Part shown: piece by piece, positions 1 to 9,163 of the stretch
How positions within the stretch are numbered: position 1 is the first letter of the stretch
Layout: each line of letters opens with the position of its first letter
Assembly: GCA_026706075.1 (NCBI GenBank)
Contig: JAPOZM010000005.1
Coordinates: 62,001 to 126,000 of the forward strand
Source: Gemmatimonadaceae bacterium
Lineage (GTDB): Bacteria; Latescibacterota; UBA2968; UBA8231
Direction of reading: 5' to 3'
Length of the DNA: 64,000 bases
Translations under genes and position numbers: made by a program
The notes under the pieces: model-generated
What the model was told of the DNA's origin: nothing
The model's database searches: none
Seen by the model: the letters and a program-made list of their open reading frames with translations, nothing else

Positions 1-1
1 C

Positions 2-592
2 GAGTATCGCGACAGCCTGGACCGGCAGCACTACTTCGAAGCCGACCTGACCGCCGCCCCCGGGCTGCGACTCGGCGGCAACCTGCGCTATGCGGTCAAC
101 GAGCAGCAGGAGGCGACCCTGTCCGACGGCAGCGACCAGGTCGCCGACACCATCACCCGCCTGACGATGGTGGCCCGGGCCGAGTACGTGAGGGAGCTGT
201 CGGACCGCTGGCAGCTGATCGCCCAGACCAAGGGGCTGGTCCTGCGAAGGACCCGGGAGAGTCTGGCCGTGGACCTCGCTGACGAGTGGACCCTGATACC
301 GATCCTCAAGGCCTCCTGTCACATCACGCCGCGCACCTACCTGTGGCTCGGCACCCAGGGGCTGCCGGGCCTGCCCCTGCGCAAGGAGGACCTGGCCGAC
401 GGCCGCGACAGCTACGAGGAGGTGGTGCGGGTGGTGCAGCTGACGAACCGGTCCCCCTACTTCGGGTACAACATCGCCACCAACCTGGGGGTGAAGTGGA
501 CCCGGCGCCAGTACGGCGATTCCGCCCGGCAGAGGGAGGACCTCGACATCGCCTCGGCCTTCCTGCGGGTCATCCTGGGCTTCGATGAATGA
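2..592 (+). CDS. Outer-membrane beta-barrel-like protein, C-terminal part (5' end outside window)
   Basis: The frame is open from the first bases of the window and stops at 590-592, so only the last ~196 residues are visible. They alternate hydrophobic and polar residues with many aromatics, as in outer-membrane beta strands. The C-terminus resembles the end of the barrel-like protein at 59771-62503: both have an NR-x-x-Y-x-GY block, then a basic/acidic turn, then a final hydrophobic strand (here ASAFLRVILGFDE). I infer the same paralogous family, but the similarity is by eye. A hairpin and a ~80-bp gap separate it from the next gene, so it probably ends a transcription unit. No enzymatic motif is visible. 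Confidence 0.7.
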   Translation, partial: EYRDSLDRQHYFEADLTAAPGLRLGGNLRYAVNEQQEATLSDGSDQVADTITRLTMVARAEYVRELSDRWQLIAQTKGLVLRRTRESLAVDLADEWTLIPILKASCHITPRTYLWLGTQGLPGLPLRKEDLADGRDSYEEVVRVVQLTNRSPYFGYNIATNLGVKWTRRQYGDSARQREDLDIASAFLRVILGFDE

Positions 593-614
593 GAGCTTCC
601 TCCCCAGGGCGACA

Positions 615-640
615 GGACGGGCCGCGCCGGGGCGGCGTCC
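615..640 (+). terminator. GC-rich hairpin after the first gene, terminator-like
   Basis: GGAC (615-618) and GCCGC (621-625) can pair with GCGGC (632-636) and GTCC (637-640), leaving a two-base bulge and a six-base loop. It lies between the stop at 592 and the start at 672. No U-tract follows, so it is either a weak or factor-assisted terminator or a chance fold in GC-rich DNA. Confidence 0.3.
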
Positions 641-671
641 CTCAACCGCACGCAGTCAGAGGTAACGGAAA

Positions 672-3600
672 ATGGTCGCGTTGATCACCCTGGTAGGCTT
701 GACGGCGATGATCGCCGTCACCCGGTCGGTTCCCACGGCTCCGGAGATGCAGGCGACCTTCGCCGACGCCCAGAGGTTCTACGCCTCGGGAGCCTACGAC
801 CAGGCGATCGAGGCCTACCAGCACATCATCCGGAGCCGGAGCCGTTTCCTGCAGATGAAGGACGTGGAGGTGACCGTCGGCGAAATCTCGGCGCCGCTGC
901 AGGAAGTGGCCTTGTACCAGACCGGCAATGCGCACTTCAAGTCCGCCGAGGAGGCCCTCGCCAGCGCGGACAGGAGCCGCGACCCGGCGCGGCGCTCCAG
1001 GTACCAGGACCGCGCCAGGTCCCTCTTCGGCGAGGCGGCCGACGCCTTCGTCAGGACCGAGGAGCTGTCCACCGTGGCCGCGCTGAAGGCCCTGGCCCGC
1101 AGCCGCGCCGTGGCCTGCTGGTACGCCATCCAGGACTACGAGCGCACCATCGAGGGGGCCGCCCTGCTCATCGAGCGCTATCCGTCCAGCGCCTATGTGG
1201 AGCAGGCGATGTACGATGTGGGCTGGGCCCACTATGACAAGGAAGACTACCGCAACAGCATAGCCGCCTTCGAACGTCTCGTTGAGCGCTTTCCCGGGGG
1301 CTACCGCGGCAGCCGGGCCCTCTTCCAGATCGGCGAGGCCCACTTCGCGCTGGAGAACTACCGGGAGGCCGTCCCCTTCTACCAGCGGCTGGTCGACTCC
1401 CAGCGCATCGAGGAGATGTCGGAGCGCGAGATCCTGCAGATGAAGCGGCAGAAGATCGCCGGCCTGGTGGACGAGACGGCTCTCGACCTGGCGGCCAAGG
1501 CCCTCATCCGCGTCGGGGAGTGCCACGAGAAGACGGGGCAGTACGCCCAGGCGGAGGAGGCCTTCCAGCTGGTGGCCTCACGTTTCGCCGAGGAGCAGCG
1601 GCTGGCCGAAGAGGCGTACCTGCGCCAGGCGGACATGCACTACCGGCGGGGGGACTTCGCGGCCGTCGTCGCCGTGTACCACCAGGCCATCGAGGCGACC
1701 GACGATGTGGTGCAGAAGGCGCGCATGCAGCTCCTGCTGGCCAACCGCTACTTCGAGACCGGGCACTACGAGGAGGCGGTGCGTGAGTACGAGGTGTACC
1801 GGGCGAACTACGAGGCCGCGGCCGCACGGGCCGGCCTCGCGGTCGAGGGCGTGGCCCTGCAGATCGCCCGGGCCTGGTTCCGCGTGGCGGAGAGACAACC
1901 GGAAGAGGAGCGTCTGGACTACTACCGCCGCGCCGAGAGCGAGTTGCGCGCCACCTTGGCGGCCTACCCGGGATCCCCCTACGACGTGGAGCTGCGCTTC
2001 AACCTGGGGTTGGCCATCCAGTTGCAGGACCAGCCGGACAAGATGGCTGAGGCCCTGGTCTTTCTGGGAAGCGTGGCCGAGGCCCCCAACGCCGAGGGGT
2101 ACCGCCAGAGCGCCCTCTTCCAGATCGCCCGGATCCACCATGGCCGCGGCGACCACGCCATGGCGGCGGAGACGTATCGCACGGTGATCGACGAGCTGGC
2201 GGAGAAGCCCGAACAGGACGTGGCCCGCTTCGAGCTGGGCATCGTCGAGAGGGAGGCCGGAAACCAGGAGCGGGCCCTGAGGGAGCTGCTGGCCGTGGGC
2301 AGGGAAGCCGAGCTCTTCGCCCGCTCGCGCCTGGAGGCCGGGCAGCTTCTGGTGCAGCAGGGAGAGCACCGGCAGGCGGTGGCGGTGCTGCAGGAAGGCC
2401 TGGAGGCGAGGGGCCGGCCCGAGGGTCAGGCTCTCCACTACCTGCTGGCCTCCGCCTCCATGGAGCTGGGAGAGCAGGAGGGAGCCCTGACGCATTTCGC
2501 CGCGGTCATCGACCAGGGCGACCCCGACCTGGGGCAGCGGGCGGCGTACAGCCGCGGCTCCCTGCTGTTCCGAATGAAGCGTTACTCCGAGGCCCTCGAA
2601 GAGCTGAACCGGGAGTGGACCGACCCGGAGCTGTCCTCCGCGGCGCGGCGCCTCCTGGCGGCCTCCTACGCCAACCTGGGGGATTACGGCCGGGCCCAGG
2701 CCACCTACCGGCAGATGGCCGACGCGGCGGCGGGTCCCCTCGAGCGAGCCGAGCACCTGCTGGCGGAGGCGGAGATCGCCAACCGGCAGGGCCGCTACGC
2801 CGACGCCTTCGCCGCCTGCGAGGAGATCCTCGGGCTGGATCTGAAGGAGGGGCCCCTCCCGGAGGAGCGGCCGTACCACTTGCGCGAGAAGGCCTGGTTC
2901 CTGCAGGCGGAGTCCGCGGTACGAACCGAGGACTTCGCGCGCGCCTTCGACCGCGCCGAAGCGGGTCTGCGCGCCTTTCCAAGGGGCTTCTTCGCGGCCG
3001 ACCTCCTGTTCCTGCGCGGTCTGGCAGCGCTCCAGACCGACCGCGCCGCCCTGGCCGCAGCCAGCTTCGGCCGGATGCTGGCCGAGTACCCCGGGCATCC
3101 CAATGCCGGGTATGCCCGGTACTACCTTGGCTATGCGCACTTCAACGAGGCCCGCTTCAGCAGGGCCATTCCCTTCTTCGCGGGGGTGGTCGACCAGTAC
3201 CCGGACCTGGACGTGGCCGCCGATGCCCTCTTCCGCCTGGCCGAGAGCCGCTACAACTCGGGGGCCTACGGGGAGGCCCGCCAGACCTACCGACAGGTGG
3301 TCCGGCGCTACCCGGAGACCGGGCTGGCCGAGGAAGCCCTCTACAACATCGCCTGGTGTCTGCTCAACGAGGCGCCGGCGGAGCCTTCGGCAGAGCACCA
3401 GGCCGCGGTGCGGCAGGCCATGGAAGAATACCTGACCCGCTACCCCGGGGGGCGCCACCTGCCCACGGCCAGGTACACCCTGGCCGAGATGAGCTACAAC
3501 GCCGGCGACTACGACCGGGCCTACGAGTTGTTCCAGGGGCTCCAGGCCGACTTCCCGGAATCCGAGGCCGCCCGGCAGGCCGAAGGGGTGCTGCAGGACG

Positions 3601-3923
3601 TGCAGGAGGCGGTCGCCTTCCGGGACTACAGCGGCGCCATGGAGGCCTTCAACCGGGCCCTCGCAGAAGACGATCGCGACCTGATCCGCCAGGCCATCGG
3701 CCCCCTTGAAGCCGTGTGGCGGCAGTACCCGATGACCTCCAGCGGCCTGGCGGCCAAGATGAACGTGGGGGTCTGCCATCAGCAGCTGGGCGAATGGCAG
3801 AAGGCGGTGGATGCCTTCAGCGATGTCATCACCCAGGGAGAGCGGGGCAATGCCCAGGTGACGCCGCGGATGATGGAGTTCTGCGAACGGCGGCGCCTCA
3901 CCATCGAGAGGAAGCACCTGTGA
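672..3923 (+). CDS. Large TPR-repeat envelope protein
   Basis: The product is 1083 aa. A hydrophobic N-terminus (residues ~2-17) suggests a signal peptide or anchor, and the rest is made of tandem tetratricopeptide repeats from about residue 31 to the end. Typical helix pairs contain W/Y-x-x-A-x-x-x-Y and F-P-x-S/G (for example around residues 175-235 and 800-900). This is the YbgF/BamD-like TPR style used as a periplasmic protein-protein scaffold. The start is ATG 672, preceded by AGAGGTAA. The gene overlaps the following TonB-like/DUF4159 gene by 4 bp (GTGA), so the two are probably translationally coupled. With the AgmX-domain lipoprotein and the ExbB/ExbD genes downstream it may scaffold a proton-driven envelope machine. 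That role is inferred from context; the TPR assignment is secure. Confidence 0.9.
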   Translation: MVALITLVGLTAMIAVTRSVPTAPEMQATFADAQRFYASGAYDQAIEAYQHIIRSRSRFLQMKDVEVTVGEISAPLQEVALYQTGNAHFKSAEEALASADRSRDPARRSRYQDRARSLFGEAADAFVRTEELSTVAALKALARSRAVACWYAIQDYERTIEGAALLIERYPSSAYVEQAMYDVGWAHYDKEDYRNSIAAFERLVERFPGGYRGSRALFQIGEAHFALENYREAVPFYQRLVDSQRIEEMSEREILQMKRQKIAGLVDETALDLAAKALIRVGECHEKTGQYAQAEEAFQLVASRFAEEQRLAEEAYLRQADMHYRRGDFAAVVAVYHQAIEATDDVVQKARMQLLLANRYFETGHYEEAVREYEVYRANYEAAAARAGLAVEGVALQIARAWFRVAERQPEEERLDYYRRAESELRATLAAYPGSPYDVELRFNLGLAIQLQDQPDKMAEALVFLGSVAEAPNAEGYRQSALFQIARIHHGRGDHAMAAETYRTVIDELAEKPEQDVARFELGIVEREAGNQERALRELLAVGREAELFARSRLEAGQLLVQQGEHRQAVAVLQEGLEARGRPEGQALHYLLASASMELGEQEGALTHFAAVIDQGDPDLGQRAAYSRGSLLFRMKRYSEALEELNREWTDPELSSAARRLLAASYANLGDYGRAQATYRQMADAAAGPLERAEHLLAEAEIANRQGRYADAFAACEEILGLDLKEGPLPEERPYHLREKAWFLQAESAVRTEDFARAFDRAEAGLRAFPRGFFAADLLFLRGLAALQTDRAALAAASFGRMLAEYPGHPNAGYARYYLGYAHFNEARFSRAIPFFAGVVDQYPDLDVAADALFRLAESRYNSGAYGEARQTYRQVVRRYPETGLAEEALYNIAWCLLNEAPAEPSAEHQAAVRQAMEEYLTRYPGGRHLPTARYTLAEMSYNAGDYDRAYELFQGLQADFPESEAARQAEGVLQDVQEAVAFRDYSGAMEAFNRALAEDDRDLIRQAIGPLEAVWRQYPMTSSGLAAKMNVGVCHQQLGEWQKAVDAFSDVITQGERGNAQVTPRMMEFCERRRLTIERKHL

Positions 3924-5149
3924 GCTCCCGGCAGAGCGGCTCCCTGACGGTCCTGTCGCGCAACCGGCGCCTCTTCCACGCCGGTCTGGCGGCCTCGGCG
4001 GCACTCCACGCCCTGGCCCTCTTTCTCTACCTGGTGCCACGGGCGGAGGAAGAGGAGGAGGTGGTGGCCCGCATCGAGTGGGACGAGGAGAAGACCCCCT
4101 TCTTCCTGCCCGAGCCGCAGCTGACCCGGGAGTTCGCCTTCAGGAAGGAGGCCGTTCCCGAAGGCACCCCCGTTGTCCGCTCGAGCGGGGACCGCACCAC
4201 CACCACCGTCGGCGGACGGCGCATGGTGAGCGCGGGCATGCCGGTGGGCACGCGCATGTGGAGCCGGACCGGAGGAAGCGCGGAGTTCACCGTGGCAGCG
4301 GGCACCGGCCTGGGCGACGCCGTGGTGGCGATGCCTCGGTTCGAGGCGGTCAGCATCGCCAGCATGAAGGAGCCCGAGAGACGGATCGACATGCAGGCGG
4401 AGTTCCTGGACCTGTCGGCCATCAACACCGGCAAGTACAAGGGAATGGTGATCCAGGATCCCACGGACAAGACCAACGTCACCGGCTTCGTCTACCTGGC
4501 GCGCGCCTGGGGGACCATCCTGGAGCCCTCGCGGCCCCGGGCGCTGCTTCAGCTGGCCCGCTGGATCAACAACTGGACCCGGATCGAGGCCAAGGTGGAC
4601 GAGCAGATGTACCTCGACTCCCAGGCCCTCTTCAAGGCCCCCTTCGTGTACATCACCACGCGGTCGGCCTTCGAGCTGACCAAGCACGAGGCGGCCAACC
4701 TCGGGAAGTACCTGCGCAACGGCGGTTTCGTGCTCGCGGACAACGACGCTCCGCGCCTGGAGTACGGCCCCGCCGAGGCCTCGATGAAGGCGATGTTCAA
4801 GGAGGCCCTGGGGCGGGATGCCCGCTTCGTGCCGCTGCGGGACGACAACCCCATCTACCACGTCTTCTTCGACTTCGACGGCGGCCCCCCCCTGGGCGGG
4901 GAGGTGCTCAACGCGTCCAACCAGTACGCGGCTACCCGACGGCCCTCCTACTGGCTGGAGGGCATCTACCTCCGGGACCGGCTGGTGGCCGTCTACTCGG
5001 ACAAGGGCTACGGAGCGCTCTGGGAGCGGGAGACGGAGAACGAGCCCCAATTGAAGCTCGGGGTGAACCTCGTGGTCTTCGCCCTCACCCAGAAGGGCTC
5101 CATCGCCCAGCAGCAGATCGACTTCTACAACCAGGCCGGCCGCCAATGA
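3920..5149 (+). CDS. TonB-like N-terminus plus DUF4159 domain protein
   Basis: The product is 409 aa. I take GTG 3920 as the start because it overlaps the upstream stop (GTGA); the frame is open further upstream, but that is a shadow of the TPR gene. Residues ~20-38 form one membrane helix, followed by an acidic stretch (EEEEEVV) and a proline-rich linker as in TonB-type energy transducers. DUF4159 runs from about residue 172 to the end, with YKGMVIQD, the FVYLARAWG-type core, LRNGGFVLADND and the HVFFDFDGGPP region. In bacterial genomes DUF4159 proteins often lie beside ExbB/ExbD and TPR genes, and the same companions occur here. It is probably inner-membrane anchored with a periplasmic DUF4159 domain. 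Its molecular function is unknown. Confidence 0.85.
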   Translation: MSSRQSGSLTVLSRNRRLFHAGLAASAALHALALFLYLVPRAEEEEEVVARIEWDEEKTPFFLPEPQLTREFAFRKEAVPEGTPVVRSSGDRTTTTVGGRRMVSAGMPVGTRMWSRTGGSAEFTVAAGTGLGDAVVAMPRFEAVSIASMKEPERRIDMQAEFLDLSAINTGKYKGMVIQDPTDKTNVTGFVYLARAWGTILEPSRPRALLQLARWINNWTRIEAKVDEQMYLDSQALFKAPFVYITTRSAFELTKHEAANLGKYLRNGGFVLADNDAPRLEYGPAEASMKAMFKEALGRDARFVPLRDDNPIYHVFFDFDGGPPLGGEVLNASNQYAATRRPSYWLEGIYLRDRLVAVYSDKGYGALWERETENEPQLKLGVNLVVFALTQKGSIAQQQIDFYNQAGRQ

Positions 5150-5183
5150 CCCGGCCTCCTCGAAGAGGGGTGCTTCAACGACC

Positions 5184-6431
5184 ATGAGAAACCACTGCCG
5201 AAGCCTCCCGGCGCCGCTTCTGGCCGTCCTCGTGCCAGCCCTTCTCAGCTGCAGCGTCATCTACCCGCCGATCTACCAGCGCACCTCCTCCCTCACCCCC
5301 CTGGAGGACCAGGGAGAGAGCTTCACGGTCGGCGAGGGGAGCACCGTCTCCTATGGCCTGGAGGGTCTGCGGATCGACGTGGAGCACATGACCGACCAGC
5401 GGCTGAACGATCTCTTCCCGGCCGAGTCCAGCCAAGGGGAGTACTCGACGAATCCGTACACCTACGGTGACTACATCGACCCGGCCGTCGGGTACGTGCG
5501 CAACCGGTTCACCGTCTTCCGGGTCACCGTGCACAACTACTCCTTCGCCAAGGTCGAGCTGCAGCCGCTGCGATCGTTCCTGACCACCGACCGTCCCGGA
5601 GAGCTCCTCGAGCCCTACGGAGTCCTGGCCGGTTCGTCGCCGAGGAACTTCGAGTCCTACTACCGGAGCCTGAGGGGACCGAGCGGCAACGAGTACTACC
5701 GCTTCAACATGCGCATGGGTCTGGTGCGGACCAACAACTACGGCGTAGGGGAGCGGGTCTTCCGGGGCGAGGAGTACGGGGGATTCATCGTCTTCGACCC
5801 ACTGGACGCGGAGGTCGAGCAGGTCCGGCTCAACCTGCGGGACTTCGTCCTCAAGTTCAACACCTTCGGCAAGCCCCTGGAGACGGTCGACATCGGGTTC
5901 GACTTCGACCGGGCGATCGGGGTGGCGGCCTGGGAGGAGCAGCGCCCGACCGTCTCCAGGGAGGTGTCGCGCGCCGAGCTGCAGCCGGGTACCCGGGTGA
6001 CCGGCAACGTGACGGGGGACATCACGCGCGACGTCACCGCCGTGGAGGCCTACATCAAGTCCCGCCTGGACGAGCTGAACGAGTGCTTTGCCAGGGAGTC
6101 CATGGCCGGCAAGGCCTCGGAGGGTGAGGTGTCGGTCCGCTTCGTGGTCCTGCCGGCCGGCACCGTCGCCGAGGCGGAAGCCCTCTCCTCCACGGTGGTC
6201 AGCGAGGCGGTGGGCGACTGCCTCGCCGCCCGGATCCGCGGATGGCGCTTCCGGCCCTCCGGCGGCCCCATGAGGACAGGCGGGGCCGCCGCCGACACGG
6301 CGGAGGCGGGGCCGCCGGGTGGCCGGCAGGCTCCGGACCTGGTCTCGCAGGTCATGCAGGGGCTGTCCGCCCGGGTGACGGTGGACTTCACCGTCGGATT
6401 CATCGACACGCGCCCTGAATCCGTGTACTGA
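5184..6431 (+). CDS. Lipoprotein with AgmX/PglI C-terminal (TonB-like) domain
   Basis: The product is 415 aa. The signal peptide has a lipobox LLSC with the lipidated Cys at position 23. The middle region (~30-285) is beta-rich and unassigned. From about residue 289 it matches the AgmX/PglI C-terminal pattern: an LNECFARE helix, G-E-V-S-V-R-F-V-V strand, then A-x-C-L-A-A-R-I-R-G-W-R-F with the typical cysteine pair. In Myxococcus these domains belong to the Agl-Glt gliding machinery, and they are related in fold to TonB C-termini. The gene follows the DUF4159 gene by 34 bp and precedes the FGE-fold gene by 3 bp. I infer a periplasmic or outer-membrane partner of the ExbB/ExbD proteins at 13507-15047. 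Confidence 0.8.
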   Translation: MRNHCRSLPAPLLAVLVPALLSCSVIYPPIYQRTSSLTPLEDQGESFTVGEGSTVSYGLEGLRIDVEHMTDQRLNDLFPAESSQGEYSTNPYTYGDYIDPAVGYVRNRFTVFRVTVHNYSFAKVELQPLRSFLTTDRPGELLEPYGVLAGSSPRNFESYYRSLRGPSGNEYYRFNMRMGLVRTNNYGVGERVFRGEEYGGFIVFDPLDAEVEQVRLNLRDFVLKFNTFGKPLETVDIGFDFDRAIGVAAWEEQRPTVSREVSRAELQPGTRVTGNVTGDITRDVTAVEAYIKSRLDELNECFARESMAGKASEGEVSVRFVVLPAGTVAEAEALSSTVVSEAVGDCLAARIRGWRFRPSGGPMRTGGAAADTAEAGPPGGRQAPDLVSQVMQGLSARVTVDFTVGFIDTRPESVY

Positions 6432-6434
6432 GCC

Positions 6435-7271
6435 ATGCCCTCGGTGGCAAGGCAGATGGCAATGCTGGCCTCGGGAGTCCTCGGCCTGGGCTGTGCGCAG
6501 GAGGGGGATGTGGCGGACGTGGGCAACCCTGCCCTGGTGGTGGAGCTGCCGGGCGGCGTGGCGATGGAGTTCGTGCGGATCGACTCCGGTGCCTTTCTCA
6601 GGGGCTCGCCGGTCACCGAGCCGGGGAGGGACGCGGACGAGAGCCCCCTCAGCGAGGTGAGGATCTCGCGACCCTTCCACCTGGGCCGCACCGAGATCAC
6701 CCAGGCCCAGTGGGTGGCCGTCATGGGCAGCCGGCCGTGGGCGGGCCTGGACTTCGTGGAGGAGGGGCCGGAGTACCCGGCGGTGAACGTCTCCTGGGAC
6801 CAGGTGCAGGGGTTCGTGGACCGCATGAACACCCTGGCCGCCGCGGATCTCTACCGTCTCCCTACCGAGGCGGAGTGGGAGTACGCCTGCCGTGGCGGGA
6901 CCACGACCCGCTGGTCCTTCGGCGACGACCCGTCCCTCCTGGGTGACCACGCCTGGCACACGGGCAACACCTGGGACGCGGGAAGGCGCCACGCCCAGGC
7001 CGTGGCTACCCGACGTCCCAATCGGTGGGGGCTCCACGACATGCACGGCAATGTGTGCGAGTGGGTGCAGGACTGGTACGCCGCCGACTACTACGGCCGC
7101 GCACCCGGAACCGATCCGCCGGGTCCGTCCGCCGGTGAGCAGCGGGTCTACCGGGGCGGGTACTTCCACCACAGCGGCGCCCGGCGCCTGAGGTCCGCCA
7201 ACCGCTTCCATGCGGTGCCCGGGGCCCGTGCCGCCTCCATCGGGGCCCGCCTGCTCCGGAGCAGTCCCTGA
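6435..7271 (+). CDS. FGE-sulfatase (SUMF1)-fold lipoprotein
   Basis: The product is 278 aa with a short signal peptide and a Cys at residue 20 (GLGC). Residues ~35-275 show the formylglycine-generating-enzyme fold: MEFVRIDSGAFLRGS, EITQAQW, PAVNVSWD, YRLPTEAEWEYACRGG, GLHDMHGNVCEWVQDWY and YRGGYFHH. The catalytic cysteines of true FGE, which lie near the C-terminus before the final GFR strand, are absent; the end reads IGARLLRSSP with no Cys. No sulfatase gene is nearby. I therefore read it as a structural, non-oxidase member of the family. It lies 3 bp after the AgmX-domain lipoprotein and 7 bp before the SGNH gene, so it probably shares their transcript. Confidence 0.85.
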   Translation: MPSVARQMAMLASGVLGLGCAQEGDVADVGNPALVVELPGGVAMEFVRIDSGAFLRGSPVTEPGRDADESPLSEVRISRPFHLGRTEITQAQWVAVMGSRPWAGLDFVEEGPEYPAVNVSWDQVQGFVDRMNTLAAADLYRLPTEAEWEYACRGGTTTRWSFGDDPSLLGDHAWHTGNTWDAGRRHAQAVATRRPNRWGLHDMHGNVCEWVQDWYAADYYGRAPGTDPPGPSAGEQRVYRGGYFHHSGARRLRSANRFHAVPGARAASIGARLLRSSP

Positions 7272-7278
7272 CCCTGCC

Positions 7279-9163
7279 ATGGCGGAGCGGCGGGCCTGGA
7301 GGCCTCGGCTGGCGGCCCTCGCTCTGGGCTTCGGCGTCCTGGCGGCCGCAGAGGCGGGTCTGCGGCTGGTGAAGGCCGGTGGACCGCCGCCGTTCCTGCT
7401 GACCATGTCCGAGCACGGGAGGCAGCGGTTGCGCAGCGTCAACCCGTCGTACCCGAAGCGGTACTTCCTCGGCCGCCACCAGGGCCGGCTCGTGGCGAGG
7501 GGGAGCATGGATGCCCACCCCTTCCTCGAACCCGCGTCCCCGGCCCCTTTCCGAGTCGCCTTCGTGGGCGCCTCCACGGTGAAGGGATTCCCCCATCCCC
7601 CCTCCCTGTCGGCCGCCGCCTTCCTCGAGGCCATGCTGGAGGATGCCTGGCCCGGACGGGAGGTGCAGGTCTTCAACCTGGGCATCACCGCCCTGGCCAG
7701 CGGTGCGGTGGCCGAGGTGCTGGAGGACGCCATGGGGCTGGAGCCCGATCTGGTCGTGGCCTACGCCGGGCACAACGAGTACTACGGCATCTACGGCGCG
7801 GGCAGCCGGTGGAGTTTCCTGGGCAACCGCCTCCGCCACGCCCTCGCGGACGGGCACATTCCCTGGATGCTGCACTCTCTCCTCGGCCGCGTCCTGGGCG
7901 CGGAGGTCACCGGCGCCGACCTGATCCAGGTCCTCGGCGAAGAGGGCGGCTCGCTGTCGCTGGAAGATCCGCGCCGGCAGTCGGCCCCCGCCGACCTCCG
8001 GGCCAATCTCTCCCGCATGGCCGGGACCTGCCGGCGCGCGGGGGTTCCCGTGATCCTGTGCACCCTGGCCGCCAACGACGCCGGCTTCGCGCCGGCCGGC
8101 ACCGGGAGCCCGGGGCTGCCGGCCGGGCAGCTCTCCAACTGGCAGCGGCACCTGGTGATGGCCGCCGAGGCGCTGCTCCAGGATGCGGTCGGCCCCGAGG
8201 CCGCCGCCGGGGCGCTGGCCCGGCTCGAGGACGCCGAAGCCCTGGCCGGCCGCAGCGCCTGGCTCCAGTACCTGAAGGGGCGGGCCCTGGTGCGCCTCGA
8301 CCGCCCCGGGGAAGCGCGCGCCGCCTTCGCCAGGGCCCGCGAGCTGGACACCATGCCCTGGCGCGCCCCCGAGAGCCACAACCGCGCCATTCGCGCAGCG
8401 GCCTCGGAGAGCGGCGCCGTGCTGGCCGACGTGGCCGGGGCCTTCGCGGAGGCGGCGCCGCCGGAGGGCGTGGGCTGGGGACTGATGGTCGACCACGTGC
8501 ACCCTTCCATCGCCGGGCAGATCCTGATGGCGCGCACCATCGTGGCCGCCATGGCCGAGGCTCCGGCTGCCGCCGGGTCCGCCGTGGACGCGGGGCGTCT
8601 CCGGGAGGACGACGACTACCGGCGGCACCTGGGCGATCTTCCGGTGCTGCGGTGGCAGGTGGACCACAACATGGCCGAGCTGCTGGCCAGCCCTCCCCTG
8701 GACCGCTACAACGCCCACAACGCCATCCGCCTCCGGCGCCGGGCCGGAGAGCGGTGGCGGCAGCTGACCCGGGCGGAACGCCAGGGGGTCCTGGAGCGCA
8801 CGCGCCATCCGGTGGAGGTCCCGCTGGTCCTGAAGGTGGCGGAGCGGCTCTTCGCCGCCGGGGACATGTCCCGGGCCCAGGCCTACTACGCCGCCAGCCG
8901 GCGCCAGGCCCCCTTCACGGCGGTGGGAGACCTGTGGGCGGCAGCTCGGTGGGCCCGGGCCATACGCCGCTCCGGCCGCGGGCTGACGCCGGAGGAGCGG
9001 GGGCGCCTGGAGGAGTGTCTGGGACGCCTGCCCTTCGTCGTTCCGGAGCCGGGGCTCGACCCGTCCTTCATGACCAGGGTCGAGGGGCAGCTGAAGGACC
9101 TGCTGGGGCCCCCCCGGCAGGCGGCGCACCGGCGCGGGCCCGTGGGGAGCCGTCTCTCTCTAG
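7279..9163 (+). CDS. SGNH/GDSL hydrolase, apparently frameshifted at its 3' end
   Basis: An N-terminal hydrophobic segment (residues ~8-25) is followed by an SGNH hydrolase domain: GAS99 (nucleophile block), GHN (H165, N166; block III) and DHVH (D405, H408; catalytic dyad). A helical, partly TPR-like region covers ~260-380, and a helical tail ends near LKDLLG. As written, the frame has no stop until 10273-10275 and so runs antisense through the whole sialidase gene. Protein-like sequence ends around 9100-9115, at a G4C7 run (9105-9115). Removing one base there would bring TAG 9161-9163 into frame, and that TAG overlaps the sialidase stop in a palindromic CTAG. The same arrangement occurs at 23379-23382. 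I therefore place the true end at 9163; the literal open frame is 7279-10275. Substrate unknown; an acyl or acetyl ester on a polysaccharide is plausible. Confidence 0.75.

Noticed and set aside
1578..4040. 820-codon minus-strand frame opposite the TPR gene
   Set aside because: Antisense shadow of a clear TPR protein; no start signal and no domain.
6435..7271. Sulfatase-activating formylglycine-generating enzyme
   Set aside because: No active-site cysteines in the C-terminal part and no sulfatase gene nearby.
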